Source of the DNA: Nostoc sp. FACHB-973
Lineage (GTDB): Bacteria; Cyanobacteriota; Cyanobacteriia; Cyanobacteriales; Nostocaceae
Assembly (NCBI RefSeq): GCF_014698115.1
Contig: NZ_JACJSJ010000023.1
Coordinates: forward strand, 33,516 to 97,515
Direction: 5' to 3'
DNA: 64,000 bases
The position numbers and the translations under genes were made by a program. Below, piece by piece: positions 35,016 through 44,099 of the stretch. A model generated the notes under the pieces. The model saw only the letters and a program-made list of their open reading frames with translations, was not told the DNA's origin and did not search any database. Numbering within the stretch: the stretch's first letter is position 1; every line of letters starts with the position of its first letter.

Positions 35016-35510
35016 TTAAGCAGACAGCGCCTTGCGGTAAACAATTTTGTCAGCGCCCGCTTGATAGAAGTCGCGTATCCGTGCTTCCTCTTCATAACCG
35101 CACTTGCGGTAGAAAGCTCGTGTGCGCTCGAAGTCCGGCGTACCCGAAGTTTCCACCAGCAGCACACGCCCGCCGCGTGCCATCAATGTTTGCTCAACGT
35201 AGCGTAGCAGGGTTGCACCACGTCCTTGTCCTTGGCGGTCGGGTCGGATAGCAATCAACTGTAGATTCCACGTTTCATCAGTCATCCGTTCCATCTCACA
35301 GTAAGCGACCCCCACCGCCCCGTTGTCGTCGTCGGTAATCCAAAAGCGTTCGGCTTTGGCGTCTCGTAGAGAATGGCTGTCGTTGATACCACCGAAGTAA
35401 TCGGACAGCATTTCGCCAAGTTCCTCAAGTTGATTCGGTTGGAACAGTCCGGTTGCATCGGCTAAGGCAATCAGCGCGGTTGTGTCATTGGGTATGGTCG
35501 GTCGAATCAT
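35016..35510 (-). CDS. GNAT family N-acetyltransferase
   Basis: A 164-residue acetyltransferase with the acetyl-CoA loop RPDRQGQGRGATLL (about 93-106) and the C-terminal FYRKCGYEEEARIRDFY. The substrate is unknown; such enzymes often modify amines or drugs. The gene is visibly more GC-rich than its neighbours and has few AT-rich codons, which suggests recent transfer. It is divergent from the TetR gene across a 138-nt region holding a large symmetrical operator. Confidence 0.87.
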   Translation of the reverse strand: MIRPTIPNDTTALIALADATGLFQPNQLEELGEMLSDYFGGINDSHSLRDAKAERFWITDDDNGAVGVAYCEMERMTDETWNLQLIAIRPDRQGQGRGATLLRYVEQTLMARGGRVLLVETSGTPDFERTRAFYRKCGYEEEARIRDFYQAGADKIVYRKALSA

Positions 35511-35557
35511 CGCAAACTCCGTGTGTGTAAAACAAGTTAGCCTTTGAAGGAAATATT

Positions 35558-35598
35558 ACAACAGTTGTTATGTCGCATTAAAACATAACAACTGTTGT
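35558..35598. promoter_or_regulatory. candidate TetR operator: perfect 16-bp inverted repeat
   Basis: ACAACAGTTGTTATGT (35558-35573) and its exact complement (35583-35598) are separated by 9 nt. Each arm is itself nearly palindromic (ACAAC-A-GTTGT), so the site could bind two dimers. It lies midway between the GNAT and TetR starts, where an autoregulating TetR repressor controlling a divergent target is expected to bind. Confidence 0.7.
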
Positions 35599-35648
35599 GA
35601 TAAGATGTCAAGATACTTGTTTCATGTTGCTGTAAACCGAGGAGAGCT

Positions 35649-36233
35649 ATGAGTTATGACGATCGCCGTATTGAAGTCACTAAAGCAGCATGGCGGGTGA
35701 TTGTCCGTGAAGGATTGGATCGTGCCAGTATGCGGGCGATCGCGCAAGAACTTGGTTCTTCGACTGGGGTTGTTACCCATTACTTTCGAGATAAAGAAGA
35801 ACTCACCTTATTTGCCCTTGAACAGGTGTTTGAAAACGTCCTAGAGGACATGAAAATCTGTGCCGAGGGACAGCAAGGAATTGACAGACTAGCACAAATG
35901 ATTTTTGTAGCTCTACCTCTGGAGGACATTGACAAAGCTGATTGGAAGGTTTGGGTGGCATTTTTGGGCTATTCTATTGGGCGCGATCGCCTTGTTCAGG
36001 AACACCGAAAACGCTATGACCTTCTACGGCAGATTATTTGTCAAGAGTTAGCTGACTTACAAAAAGCCAAGCTGATTCGAGCCGATCTTGATTTAACCCT
36101 CGAAGCCAATGCACTTATCGCCCTTGTGGATGGCATTGGCACTGGTGTTGTTATTTGTCCTGAGCAGTTCTCCGCAGATCAACAAAAATATCTTGTGCGG
36201 CGACATATCAATGCAATACTTGCATCATCTTGA
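35649..36233 (+). CDS. TetR/AcrR family transcriptional regulator
   Basis: A 194-residue repressor. The N-terminal helix-turn-helix (about 25-50) reads ASMRAIAQELGSSTGVVTHYF, the standard TetR pattern. The C-terminal ligand domain resembles the BetI-type subgroup (IALVDGIGTGVVICPEQFS near the end). GAGGAGAG precedes the ATG. It very probably binds the operator at 35558-35598 and represses both itself and the GNAT gene until a small molecule binds. Confidence 0.9.
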   Translation: MSYDDRRIEVTKAAWRVIVREGLDRASMRAIAQELGSSTGVVTHYFRDKEELTLFALEQVFENVLEDMKICAEGQQGIDRLAQMIFVALPLEDIDKADWKVWVAFLGYSIGRDRLVQEHRKRYDLLRQIICQELADLQKAKLIRADLDLTLEANALIALVDGIGTGVVICPEQFSADQQKYLVRRHINAILASS

Positions 36234-36435
36234 ACGCTGACGGGCAGATAGTATCGAATGATCATTGATTTTGATAATAAAAACTAATATGAATTTTTCC
36301 TGAGTTTATTCTAGATTTTTATTTATCAATTCACCTAGCAAATTTTAATCAAAATATCAGCTGCATCTTTGATAAAAACGTGATACTCAATATAGCAAAT
36401 TAATTAAAATAAAGTGCAGATATGCAGAGGGTGAG

Positions 36436-39147
36436 ATGATGACAACTCCAACCCAAGAAGAAATCAGATTAGCAGAAGCCCAAAATCACATAGCCCATTG
36501 GCGCAGATGGGGGCCTTATTTAAGCGATCGCCAGTGGGGAACAGTACGCGAAGACTACAGCCCCAACGGTACAGCCTGGGACTATTTCACCCACGATCAA
36601 GCCCGTTCTCGCGCCTACCGTTGGGGTGAAGATGGGATTTTCGGTATTTCTGATAATCATCAACGGCTTTGTTTTGCGATCGCTCTTTGGAATGGTGAAG
36701 ATTCTATTCTCAAAGAAAGAATTTTTGGTCTAACTGGTAGTGAAGGTAATCACGGTGAAGATGTTAAGGAATATTACTTTTATTTAGACAGCACTCCCAC
36801 ACATTCCTATATGAAAGCGCTGTATAAATATCCTCAAACAGCCTTTCCCTACTCTCAATTAGTTGCAGAAAATCAACGCCGAAATCGTCAAGAGCCAGAA
36901 TTTGAATTGCTAGATACAGGTGTATTTGATGATAATCGCTACTTTGATGTTTTTGTGGAGTATGCCAAGCATTCTGCGGAAGATATTCTCATTCAAATAA
37001 CAATAGTCAACCAAGGTATAGAAGCTAAGACATTGCACTTGTTACCTACCCTCTGGTTTCGCAATACTTGGTGTTGGAATGGAGATGCAGATAAACCGAT
37101 TTTAAAAGAGATTAAATCAGATCGTAGCTTCAATATCATTGAAGCATCTCACCCAAGTTTAGGAAATAGGTGGCTGTATTGTCAGGAAGCAACAGAGGTT
37201 CTCTTTACAGACAACGAGACAAATTATCAGCGATTATTTGGTTCTCCTAATACCTCTGTTTATGTGAAAGATGGCATTAATGACTACATCGTAAATGGTC
37301 AAAAATCAGCAGTAAATCCTGATAAAATCGGTACAAAAGCATCTGCTGATTATGTATTAACACTTGGAGCCTCTGAAACTAAAACTATCAAATTGCGGCT
37401 CAGTAATGCACCAAATTTAGTTGAGCCATTTGGTAATGAATTTGAAGTAATTTTTAGTCAGCGACAACAAGAAGCTGAGGAATTTTATCAACGCATTACT
37501 CCATATCCTCTGAGTGAAGATATGCGAAATGTGCAACGACAAGCATTTGCTGGGATGCTGTGGAGTAAACAATTTTATCATTATATTGTAGAGAATTGGT
37601 TGAAAGGCGATCGCAACACACCAACACCCCCACCAGAACGGCAAAATGGTAGAAATCAAGAGTGGTTCCATCTCTACAATGAAGATATTCTCTCTATGCC
37701 TGATAAGTGGGAATATCCCTGGTTTGCGGCTTGGGATTTAGCATTTCATACTATTCCTTTGGCAATGATTGACCCGGATTTTGCAAAATACCAATTAGAT
37801 GTTCTCACACGGGAATGGTATATGCATCCTAATGGGCAAATCCCTGCTTATGAGTGGGCATTTGGTGATGTTAATCCCCCTGTTCATGCTTGGGCAACTT
37901 GGCGCATTTATAAGATTGAACAGAAGATTTACGGGCGAACAGACCGACAATTTTTAGAACGAGTTTTTCAAAAGCTGATGCTCAATTTCACCTGGTGGGT
38001 AAATCGTAAGGATGCTGAGGGGAATAACGTCTTTCAAGGAGGATTTTTAGGATTAGATAATATTGGCGTATTTGACCGCAGTGCAGCCCTTCCTACAGGT
38101 GGACATATTGACCAATCTGATGGTACTAGTTGGATGGGTATGTACTGTTTAAATATGTTAGCGATCGCTCTCGAATTAGCCAAGAGCAATCCTGTTTATG
38201 AAGACATTGCCACCAAGTTTTTTGAGCATTTTCTCTACATAGCCGATGCGATGAATAAAATTGGCGAAATGGAAGCCAGTTTGTGGAATGAATCAGATGG
38301 ATTTTACTACGATGTGCTACATTTACATGAACGGCAGATTACCTTAAAAGTCCGGTCAATGGTGGGATTAATCCCCCTATTTGCGATTGAAAGTATTGAA
38401 CCAGAAACCTTAAAGATGCTTCCTGGCTTTAAGAAACGGCTGGAATGGTTTATCCAAAACCGTCCTGACTTACGGCAAAATGTAGCTTGTATGGAAACAA
38501 AAGGAATTGGTGCTAGAAGATTATTAGCAATTGTTTCACGGGATAAATTAAGAAGTATTCTGCAAAAAATGCTTGATGAAAGTGAGTTTTTTAGCCCTTA
38601 CGGTATTCGCGCAGTTTCCAGATTTCATGCCGAACATCCCTATACTTTTGATGTCAATGGTTCACAATTTCGTGTAGATTATGAACCTGCTGAATCTAGC
38701 AGTGGTTTATTTGGTGGTAATTCTAACTGGCGCGGCCCTATTTGGTTTCCGGTGAATTTCTTACTAATTGAATCTCTGCAAAAATTCTATTATTATCTGG
38801 GCGATGATTTCAAGGTGGAATGCCCTACTGGTTCTGGTAAGATGATGACACTTTGGGAAGTTGCATGTGAATTATCTCAAAGATTAACTAGAATTTTCTT
38901 GCAAAATGCCTCTGGTCAACGTCCTGTTTATGGTGGGATACAGAAGTTTCAAAATGACCCACACTGGCAAAATTTGATTTTATTCCATGAGTATTTTCAT
39001 GGCGATAATGGAGCCGGAATTGGCGCTAGTCATCAGACTGGATGGACAGGTCTAGTTGCTCAACTTATTCAGCAATTTGGTGAATATAAAGCACAACATC
39101 AGGAACCAAAAATTGAGCAGGATAAAAAGGCGATCGCCATAGCATAA
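36436..39147 (+). CDS. GH63-like (MGH1-type) glycoside hydrolase
   Basis: A 903-residue enzyme. The first 350 residues are beta-rich and the rest forms an (alpha/alpha)6 barrel pattern. Typical GH63/MGH1 sequence is seen in [15 protein letters not shown] (about 420-435), [21 protein letters not shown] (with candidate acid Asp and Glu), and [18 protein letters not shown]. Family members cleave alpha-glucosides such as mannosylglycerate, glucosylglycerate or trehalose-like compatible solutes. The product is soluble (no signal peptide). Spelled starts ATGATG 36436/36439 are equivalent; a GAGGGTGAG site is close upstream. Cleaving a compatible solute would suit the osmotic context (inference). 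Confidence 0.85.
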   Translation: MMTTPTQEEIRLAEAQNHIAHWRRWGPYLSDRQWGTVREDYSPNGTAWDYFTHDQARSRAYRWGEDGIFGISDNHQRLCFAIALWNGEDSILKERIFGLTGSEGNHGEDVKEYYFYLDSTPTHSYMKALYKYPQTAFPYSQLVAENQRRNRQEPEFELLDTGVFDDNRYFDVFVEYAKHSAEDILIQITIVNQGIEAKTLHLLPTLWFRNTWCWNGDADKPILKEIKSDRSFNIIEASHPSLGNRWLYCQEATEVLFTDNETNYQRLFGSPNTSVYVKDGINDYIVNGQKSAVNPDKIGTKASADYVLTLGASETKTIKLRLSNAPNLVEPFGNEFEVIFSQRQQEAEEFYQRITPYPLSEDMRNVQRQAFAGMLWSKQFYHYIVENWLKGDRNTPTPPPERQNGRNQEWFHLYNEDILSMPDKWEYPWFAAWDLAFHTIPLAMIDPDFAKYQLDVLTREWYMHPNGQIPAYEWAFGDVNPPVHAWATWRIYKIEQKIYGRTDRQFLERVFQKLMLNFTWWVNRKDAEGNNVFQGGFLGLDNIGVFDRSAALPTGGHIDQSDGTSWMGMYCLNMLAIALELAKSNPVYEDIATKFFEHFLYIADAMNKIGEMEASLWNESDGFYYDVLHLHERQITLKVRSMVGLIPLFAIESIEPETLKMLPGFKKRLEWFIQNRPDLRQNVACMETKGIGARRLLAIVSRDKLRSILQKMLDESEFFSPYGIRAVSRFHAEHPYTFDVNGSQFRVDYEPAESSSGLFGGNSNWRGPIWFPVNFLLIESLQKFYYYLGDDFKVECPTGSGKMMTLWEVACELSQRLTRIFLQNASGQRPVYGGIQKFQNDPHWQNLILFHEYFHGDNGAGIGASHQTGWTGLVAQLIQQFGEYKAQHQEPKIEQDKKAIAIA

Positions 39148-39225
39148 ATCCGCCTAAATCACTGCTTTCATAACAGGATATCGGGCTATAAGTTTGCATA
39201 TCGAGCTTTTCTATACCTCAACGAA

Positions 39226-39425
39226 GAGGCAGGGAGCAGGGGGAAATGACCCCAACCGAGAGCCGTGAAGCAGAGCGGAACATGAGTCTGAGTGCCCCAC
39301 TTCTTATAAGTAGTTCTCGTACCCTACAGGATTGAGCGCAACAGGTGGGGTGGTCACTGAGTACAGCCTCTCCAAGAGTTGTGTCGAATCCCCTTTCTGT
39401 TCTGTCCCCCCTGCTCCCTTGCCTC
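39226..39425. repeat. 200-bp element with GAGGCAGGGAGCAGGGGG inverted ends
   Basis: The left arm lies at 39226-39243, and the right arm CCCCCTGCTCCCTTGCCTC at 39407-39425 is its complement apart from one extra base. The interior contains GCCTCTCCAAGAGT, also found at about 42258. It fills the spacer between the glycosidase and egtD. Similar poly-purine ends occur in many Nostocales repeats and inside the MITE at 41810-41948. Confidence 0.55.
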
Positions 39426-39462
39426 TTTTTCAATCCAAAAATAAATTAAGGAGAGCAATAAA

Positions 39463-40479
39463 TTGAGGATTCAACAAAAAGAAGATTCTCGCTTTCGCTG
39501 GATTAATTTACATTCATCTCAGCTATCAATTCAGGAAGACACAGATATCATTCAAGGACTAAGCAATCAACCTAAAACCTTACCATGCCGTTACTTATAC
39601 GATGACCAAGGCTCAGAACTATTTGAGCAAATTTGTGAACTGCCAGAATACTATCCAACTCGCACCGAGCAAGCAATTTTAGAAACATCTGCCCTAGAAA
39701 TCGCCCAAATGACAGGTTTATGTACCTTGATAGAACTAGGTAGTGGTAGTTCTCGCAAAACTCGCCTGTTGTTAGATGCATACAGTCAATTTCAACAAGA
39801 ACTGCAATATTTCCCCATTGATGTTAGTGCCGGAATTCTTCAAACTACTGCTTTAGATTTGCTTCATCAGTACCCGAAATTAAAACTTTGCGGTTTAGCA
39901 GGAACTTATGAACAAGCGCTAGCACAGCTTCCACCTGCTGAATTTGAGAATCGAATGTTAATTTTTTTGGGGAGTACGCTAGGGAATTTAAATGAGCAAG
40001 AATGCAACGACTTTCTCACTCAAATTCAACTAGCATTGAAACCAGGAGAATTCTTTTTATTTGGGGTGGATTTGCAAAAGCCAATAGAAATTATCGAGGC
40101 AGCTTATAATGATTCCCAATCTATAACAGCAGCTTTTAATTTAAATATTTTGCACCATCTCAATCGACGCTTTCAAGGTAATTTTGAAGTCAACCAATTT
40201 GAACATTGGGCTTTCTACAACCCAGTAGCTCACCAAATTGAAATGCATCTACGAAGTCTCAAAAATCAAACCGCAGTCCTAGAAGCTTTGGATTATCAGG
40301 TTTCTCTCCAGTCTGGAGAAACAATTCGTACCGAAATATCCCGCAAGTTTCATCTACCAACTTTAGTTTCTGTTTTAGAGAATCATGCACTCCAGCCATT
40401 ACAAATCTGGTCAGATCGCCAAGGTTGGTTCGGGTTAATATTATGCCAACGTCAGCCTACCACTCATGAATATCTATAA
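39463..40479 (+). CDS. egtD: L-histidine N-alpha-methyltransferase EgtD
   Basis: A 338-residue SAM-dependent enzyme that trimethylates histidine to hercynine, the first step of ergothioneine synthesis. Matching motifs are the SAM loop IELGSGSSRKTRLLLDA (about 85-101), FLGSTLGNLNEQE (about 165-178), the PCRYLYDDQGSELFEQIC start region and the GVDLQKP strand. The start is TTG 39463 with AAGGAGAG 8 nt upstream. EgtB, which usually sits beside egtD in cyanobacteria, is not in the window, so the pathway needs a partner elsewhere. Confidence 0.9.
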   Translation: MRIQQKEDSRFRWINLHSSQLSIQEDTDIIQGLSNQPKTLPCRYLYDDQGSELFEQICELPEYYPTRTEQAILETSALEIAQMTGLCTLIELGSGSSRKTRLLLDAYSQFQQELQYFPIDVSAGILQTTALDLLHQYPKLKLCGLAGTYEQALAQLPPAEFENRMLIFLGSTLGNLNEQECNDFLTQIQLALKPGEFFLFGVDLQKPIEIIEAAYNDSQSITAAFNLNILHHLNRRFQGNFEVNQFEHWAFYNPVAHQIEMHLRSLKNQTAVLEALDYQVSLQSGETIRTEISRKFHLPTLVSVLENHALQPLQIWSDRQGWFGLILCQRQPTTHEYL

Positions 40480-40552
40480 GCAGAAAAATACTTCTGCCCA
40501 AAGTTTTTATCGCCGAGTTGGGTTTGAAGATTGCTATCTAATGACAAAATAG
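40466..40552 (+). pseudogene. remnant of a GNAT acetyltransferase C-terminus
   Basis: A 28-residue frame reads NTSAQSFYRRVGFEDCYLMTK then TAG. N-x-x-A-x-x-FYR-x-x-GFE is the classic end of a GNAT fold. It overlaps the last 14 nt of egtD in another frame and has no upstream catalytic part, so it is a leftover of a deleted gene joined to the egtD end. Confidence 0.5.
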
Positions 40553-40601
40553 CTGAATAAACTCGGTTCTTCGTCTATTAAATAAAGGAGTTCACAACCT
40601 C

Positions 40602-41279
40602 ATGTCAATTCATCACTTTACTCTCTCCCGTCAGTTATTACGCAACTTGTCCATCATTTCGCTGACTTTTATACTCCTATACGGTGCATCTCGTGTGATG
40701 CTTTCTGCTCCCGCCACTGATATCTCGAATGCTGCACCGCAGGGAAAGCAAGTAGCGGTTTTCGCTGGTGGCTGCTACTGGGGAATGGAAGCGGTTTTTG
40801 AGCATCTATTAGGTGTTTCTGATGTTGTTTCTGGCTTTTCTGAGGGTGATGCAAGAACCGCAGACTACACACTTGTCAGTGCTGGATTAACTAATCATGC
40901 TGAATCCGTAAAAATCACCTATGATCCATCAAAAATATCATATAACCAGCTTCTCAAGGTCTACTTTTTGGTAGCCCATGACCCAACACAGTTGAATCGA
41001 CAAGGCCCAGACTCAGGTAAGCAATATCGTTCGGCGATCTTTTTTGCTAACGATGAGCAGAAACAGACTGCACAAAAATATATCGCTCAACTCAACAAAT
41101 CGCGAATCTTCGACAAGCCGATTGTGACAAAATTAGATCCTTTGAAAGGTTTTTATCAGGCTGCGGCATACCATCAGAATTATATCGTGCATCATCCGAG
41201 CGATCGCTATGTGGTAGTAAATGACTTGCCGAAGCTGGCTAAACTTCAAGCAAAGTTCCCTGATATGTATAGCAAGTAA
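40602..41279 (+). CDS. msrA: exported peptide-methionine (S)-S-oxide reductase
   Basis: A 225-residue MsrA with an N-terminal signal or anchor segment (about 10-32). The active site is GGCYWGMEAVF, with Tyr in place of the usual Phe of GCFWG. Conserved YDPSKISYNQLL, HDPTQLNRQGPDSGKQYRS and AAYHQNY confirm the family. It repairs oxidised methionine in periplasmic or lumenal proteins. It is convergent with a second, cytosolic msrA 49 nt away. AAAGGAG precedes the start. Confidence 0.92.
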   Translation: MSIHHFTLSRQLLRNLSIISLTFILLYGASRVMLSAPATDISNAAPQGKQVAVFAGGCYWGMEAVFEHLLGVSDVVSGFSEGDARTADYTLVSAGLTNHAESVKITYDPSKISYNQLLKVYFLVAHDPTQLNRQGPDSGKQYRSAIFFANDEQKQTAQKYIAQLNKSRIFDKPIVTKLDPLKGFYQAAAYHQNYIVHHPSDRYVVVNDLPKLAKLQAKFPDMYSK

Positions 41280-41328
41280 GGGGATTTGCAGCATTCGGCT
41301 TTTAAGATCCCCTCAATCCAGTGAAAGA

Positions 41329-41823
41329 TTAACCTATCCTGTAAGACGCTCGTCCATGCTTGTCCAGATATTGCTGATGATACTCTTCCGCTCTATAGAA
41401 TTGTGATGCAGCTACAATCTCCGTCACAATTGGATTTTTGTGATAACGAGAACTATTTTCAAGCTGCTCCTTGGAGGCTCTTGCTAATAATTCCTGCTCT
41501 GGTGTGTGGAAAAATATCACTGACCGATATTGATAACCAACATCTAGCTCCTGATGGTTTGATGCTGTGGGATTGTGCTTATTCCAAAACACATTTAGCA
41601 GTTCATTATAAGATACTATTACTGGATTGTATTCCACTTCCACTACCTCAGCGTGTCCAGTTTTTCCTCTACAGACATCTTCGTAGGTTGGATTCTCAAA
41701 GTGTCCGCCAGTGTAACCAACTGCTGTAGAAGTTACTCCTTTTATTTGACGAAATGCTGCTTCAACTCCCCAGAAACAGCCTGCTCCAAATGTCGCTTTT
41801 TGTAGATTACCCGCATTTCTCAC
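41329..41823 (-). CDS. msrA: cytosolic peptide-methionine (S)-S-oxide reductase
   Basis: A 164-residue MsrA with the classical [13 protein letters not shown] at about 12-24, [16 protein letters not shown] and [19 protein letters not shown]. It lacks a signal peptide. The only in-frame start before KATFGAG is GTG 41821-41823, which lies inside the terminal repeat of the MITE at 41810-41948. The first five codons are therefore element-derived, and the original start and promoter are displaced by 139 bp or lost. Confidence 0.9.
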   Translation of the reverse strand: MRNAGNLQKATFGAGCFWGVEAAFRQIKGVTSTAVGYTGGHFENPTYEDVCRGKTGHAEVVEVEYNPVIVSYNELLNVFWNKHNPTASNHQELDVGYQYRSVIFFHTPEQELLARASKEQLENSSRYHKNPIVTEIVAASQFYRAEEYHQQYLDKHGRASYRIG

Positions 41824-41948
41824 AACCTTGAGAGGCAGAGGGGCAGAGGGGATTGAACTTGGGACGTTGAACTCTCCTCTGCTCCCACTAGCGAACCTGC
41901 TCCCCTGCTCAAGCGCAGCCTTATTCGAGATGTGGTGAGAAATCCGGG
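41810..41948. mobile_element. 139-bp MITE sharing the IS1380 ends, with ATTA duplication
   Basis: The ends CCCGCATTTCTCAC (41810-41823) and GTGAGAAATCCGGG (41935-41948) are base-for-base identical to the two ends of the IS1380 element at 27498-29334, including the single C/G asymmetry. ATTA flanks both sides (41806-41809, 41949-41952), a 4-bp target duplication as expected for IS1380-type transposition. The 111-bp interior is non-coding with polypurine repeats (GAGGGGCAGAGGGG, complementary to CCTCTGCTCCC). Confidence 0.82.
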
Positions 41949-42311
41949 ATTAGCGTTTTGCATATCTTTGATAACTCTTTTGTGATAATTTTAAATGAAA
42001 CTCATCAAATCAGACAGATAGTTTATAAGTAAATATTTTCTCAATACTCCTGATTGATTTTAATTATTAGAGTGACAGATTATCCTGAGATGAGCATCGT
42101 ATAAAACTGAATAGTATCTAAGAATTGGAAAAAATAGTGAAATCTAAAATTAATATACTGCTACCGCAGGACAGAATTAAAAATGAATGCAGCATAAGCA
42201 TTTCATGGTTACTGAGCTTGCCGTAAAGCCTGCGGCATAGCTACGCTTAAGGCGTAGCCTCTCCAAGAGTGTATTGATTTGGAATGGGTGGTTTATTTAC
42301 GCCGTACTGTA
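41949..42311. other. 363-nt spacer with a dispersed repeat
   Basis: AT-rich DNA lies next to the MITE. A repeat block at about 42220-42275 (GCCGTAAAGCCTGCGGC, then AGGCGTAGCCTCTCCAAGAG) shares GCCTCTCCAAGAGT with 39366-39379. No coding frame was recognised. Confidence 0.45.
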
Positions 42312-42908
42312 CTAGCTTTTGCTAACTATAGGAATGTTTCTTAGAATACTCACTATTTCAATTGGGTCTAACCGTTTAGTATAATCTGCATCAACAAAAG
42401 CATAAACGATTTTTCCGTTTCGATCAACTACAAATGTAGCTGGAATAGGTAGTTCAAAAGACTCATCTCCATTGTATCTAGGTAACACATGACCCTTTGA
42501 CTCTAATATAGGTCTTAGATACTCTGGGATTTGAAACACAATTCCAAATTGACGAGCAATCATATTGCTGCGATCGCTCAATACTTCATAAGTTAGTTCA
42601 TGTTTTTCTACAGTTGATATGGTATGACGAGTAGTTTGAGGTGAAATAGCAATTATTGATGCTCCTAATGTTTTAATTGCAGGTAATGCTTGTTGGAGTC
42701 CTGCTAGTTCTAAGTTACAGAAAGGACACCAAGAACCTCGAAAAAAGGAAATAACTACAGGCCCAGTAACTAGTAGTTTTTGTAATTCTACTGCTTGGCT
42801 GAAAGCATTAGGTAGAATGAAATTAGGAATAATATCTCCTACCTTTAAAGTTTGGTCAATCATACCTGAAGAAATTAGCTCATTTTTGATAGACTCTGTA
42901 AAATTCAT
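42312..42908 (-). CDS. peroxiredoxin-like (AhpC/TSA) protein
   Basis: A 198-residue thioredoxin-fold protein with the active-site region SFFRGSWCPFCNLELAGLQ (about 54-72), here with a C-x2-C pair like AhpE/Prx-like proteins. PATFVVDRNGKIVYAFVDADY near 160 is also typical. It reduces peroxides with thiols. It lies close to the two msrA genes and egtD, forming an oxidative-stress group. Confidence 0.87.
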   Translation of the reverse strand: MNFTESIKNELISSGMIDQTLKVGDIIPNFILPNAFSQAVELQKLLVTGPVVISFFRGSWCPFCNLELAGLQQALPAIKTLGASIIAISPQTTRHTISTVEKHELTYEVLSDRSNMIARQFGIVFQIPEYLRPILESKGHVLPRYNGDESFELPIPATFVVDRNGKIVYAFVDADYTKRLDPIEIVSILRNIPIVSKS

Positions 42909-43264
42909 CGTAATTTTCCTGAAAGTTAACTTATACTTTTATGTACCTTTCTAGATAAATACTGTTGCAGTGAATTTACTGAAATGAGAAAAATAGACCC
43001 TTGGATTTGCATTACTGGGATAATTGCTTTAGGTTCCAAGGCATGATTATCATCTACTATTCTTGTTGTTTTTATACACGTTAAGCCATCCGTTCAATAA
43101 GCCGGGAATAATCCGTTCAGCACAAGTGTTTTCGCCGCTTAGTAGTTTGCATAATAACGGCTTGAAACTGAAGCGATCGCTTACCGCTTTCATACAATGA
43201 GTTAATTGTTGCATTGTTGCATTGTGTATTTGTTGGATTAACCTATTGTTTACTATCTGTATCG

Positions 43265-43880
43265 TCACTTCTGCTGCTTCCAAACCAGGTTATACTCTCT
43301 CTCAACAGCCGCCAGCAGCTTTGCCTGCAACGAAGATAAATAAGGTTTAGCTTGTTTCCCCAACCCCTGCAACAGCCAATCCACAGCTTCTTCACGGCTG
43401 GTCACTTGATTTAACTGGCGCAACCGTATACATAACTGTTGCATGAATTGGCAATCTTCATCAAGCAATTCCAGTGATTTCAGGTGTTCAATCTTCACGG
43501 TATAGTCGCCGTCCCAGGTTTGGACTGTACAACTGTATTCGCCAACATGGCTGACCACTCCCCAATAACCTGTTTTACCTCTCAAGTCTGGGTTATCCTT
43601 TGGCAAGAGAACGCATATCTCCCCAACGTAGTAAGGATTGGGTACTTTCGTGCTTTCGCGTATCCTATCCACAACATCTTTCACTATGCGCTCGCTAGGG
43701 AATCTTATTGCCAGCTTGCTCTACTGCCTGTTGCCATACATCCGCTTGCACAGCTGGTTCCAACTCTGCTTTCGCCAAAAACCGCAATTGTCGTTCATTT
43801 GTCGGCATTGAAATTTGCCGACCAATGGTCGGCAAAAACTTTTGAAGATTCTCATAAACCACAGTCGCCGAAATCTTCAA
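43265..43880 (-). pseudogene. C-terminal part of a plasmid ParB-like/DUF3102-like gene, frameshifted
   Basis: Two minus-strand frames form one protein: 43880-43695 (AVYLKISATVVYENLQKFLP to EQAGNKIP) and 43684-43265 (KDVVDRIRESTKVPNPYYVG to VWKQQK). Removing one C from a CCC run near 43698 restores NKIPSERIVKDVV. The second half has a KOW/SH3-like pattern (DNPDLRGKTGYWGVVSHVGE, TWDGDYTV). Similar proteins are familiar from cyanobacterial plasmids. The upstream frame enters a dispersed repeat, and the missing N-terminal part is found at 45453-45602. Confidence 0.6.
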
Positions 43881-43907
43881 GTAAACCGCATCACGACTAT
43901 AATTGAA

Positions 43908-44016
43908 GCGATGGCTTCGCCAACGCCAAGGGCGAACTCGGCAATACTCCTCAAAAGTACGATGCGTGGAACGGTACAGTCTGCGATCGCCTACGGCGGG
44001 ATACCGTTGGCGAATT
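43908..44016. repeat. two small dispersed repeats in tandem
   Basis: Blocks GCGATGGCTTCGCCAACGCC (from about 43908) and GCGATCGCCTACGGCGGG (from about 43983) are repeat modules of the same family as at 19442-19522 and 45478-45500. They lie at the break between the ParB-like fragment and the small DNA-binding-like gene. Confidence 0.6.
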
Positions 44017-44099
44017 CCCCAAACGGCTAAACTGAACCGATTAGTTCAATAATGAAACGATTGAGAGCCTTCTGAGCAGTTTTATACCCAGTAGCTTGC

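Noticed and set aside
41280..41328. Bidirectional terminator between the two msrA genes
   Set aside because: AGGGGAT/ATCCCCT can pair, but the loop is over 20 nt and no T tract follows, so support is weak.
43050..43283. 77-codon minus-strand frame after the ParB-like pseudogene
   Set aside because: Starts at a TTG inside the end of another frame, no ribosome site, and an unremarkable product; may be decayed sequence.
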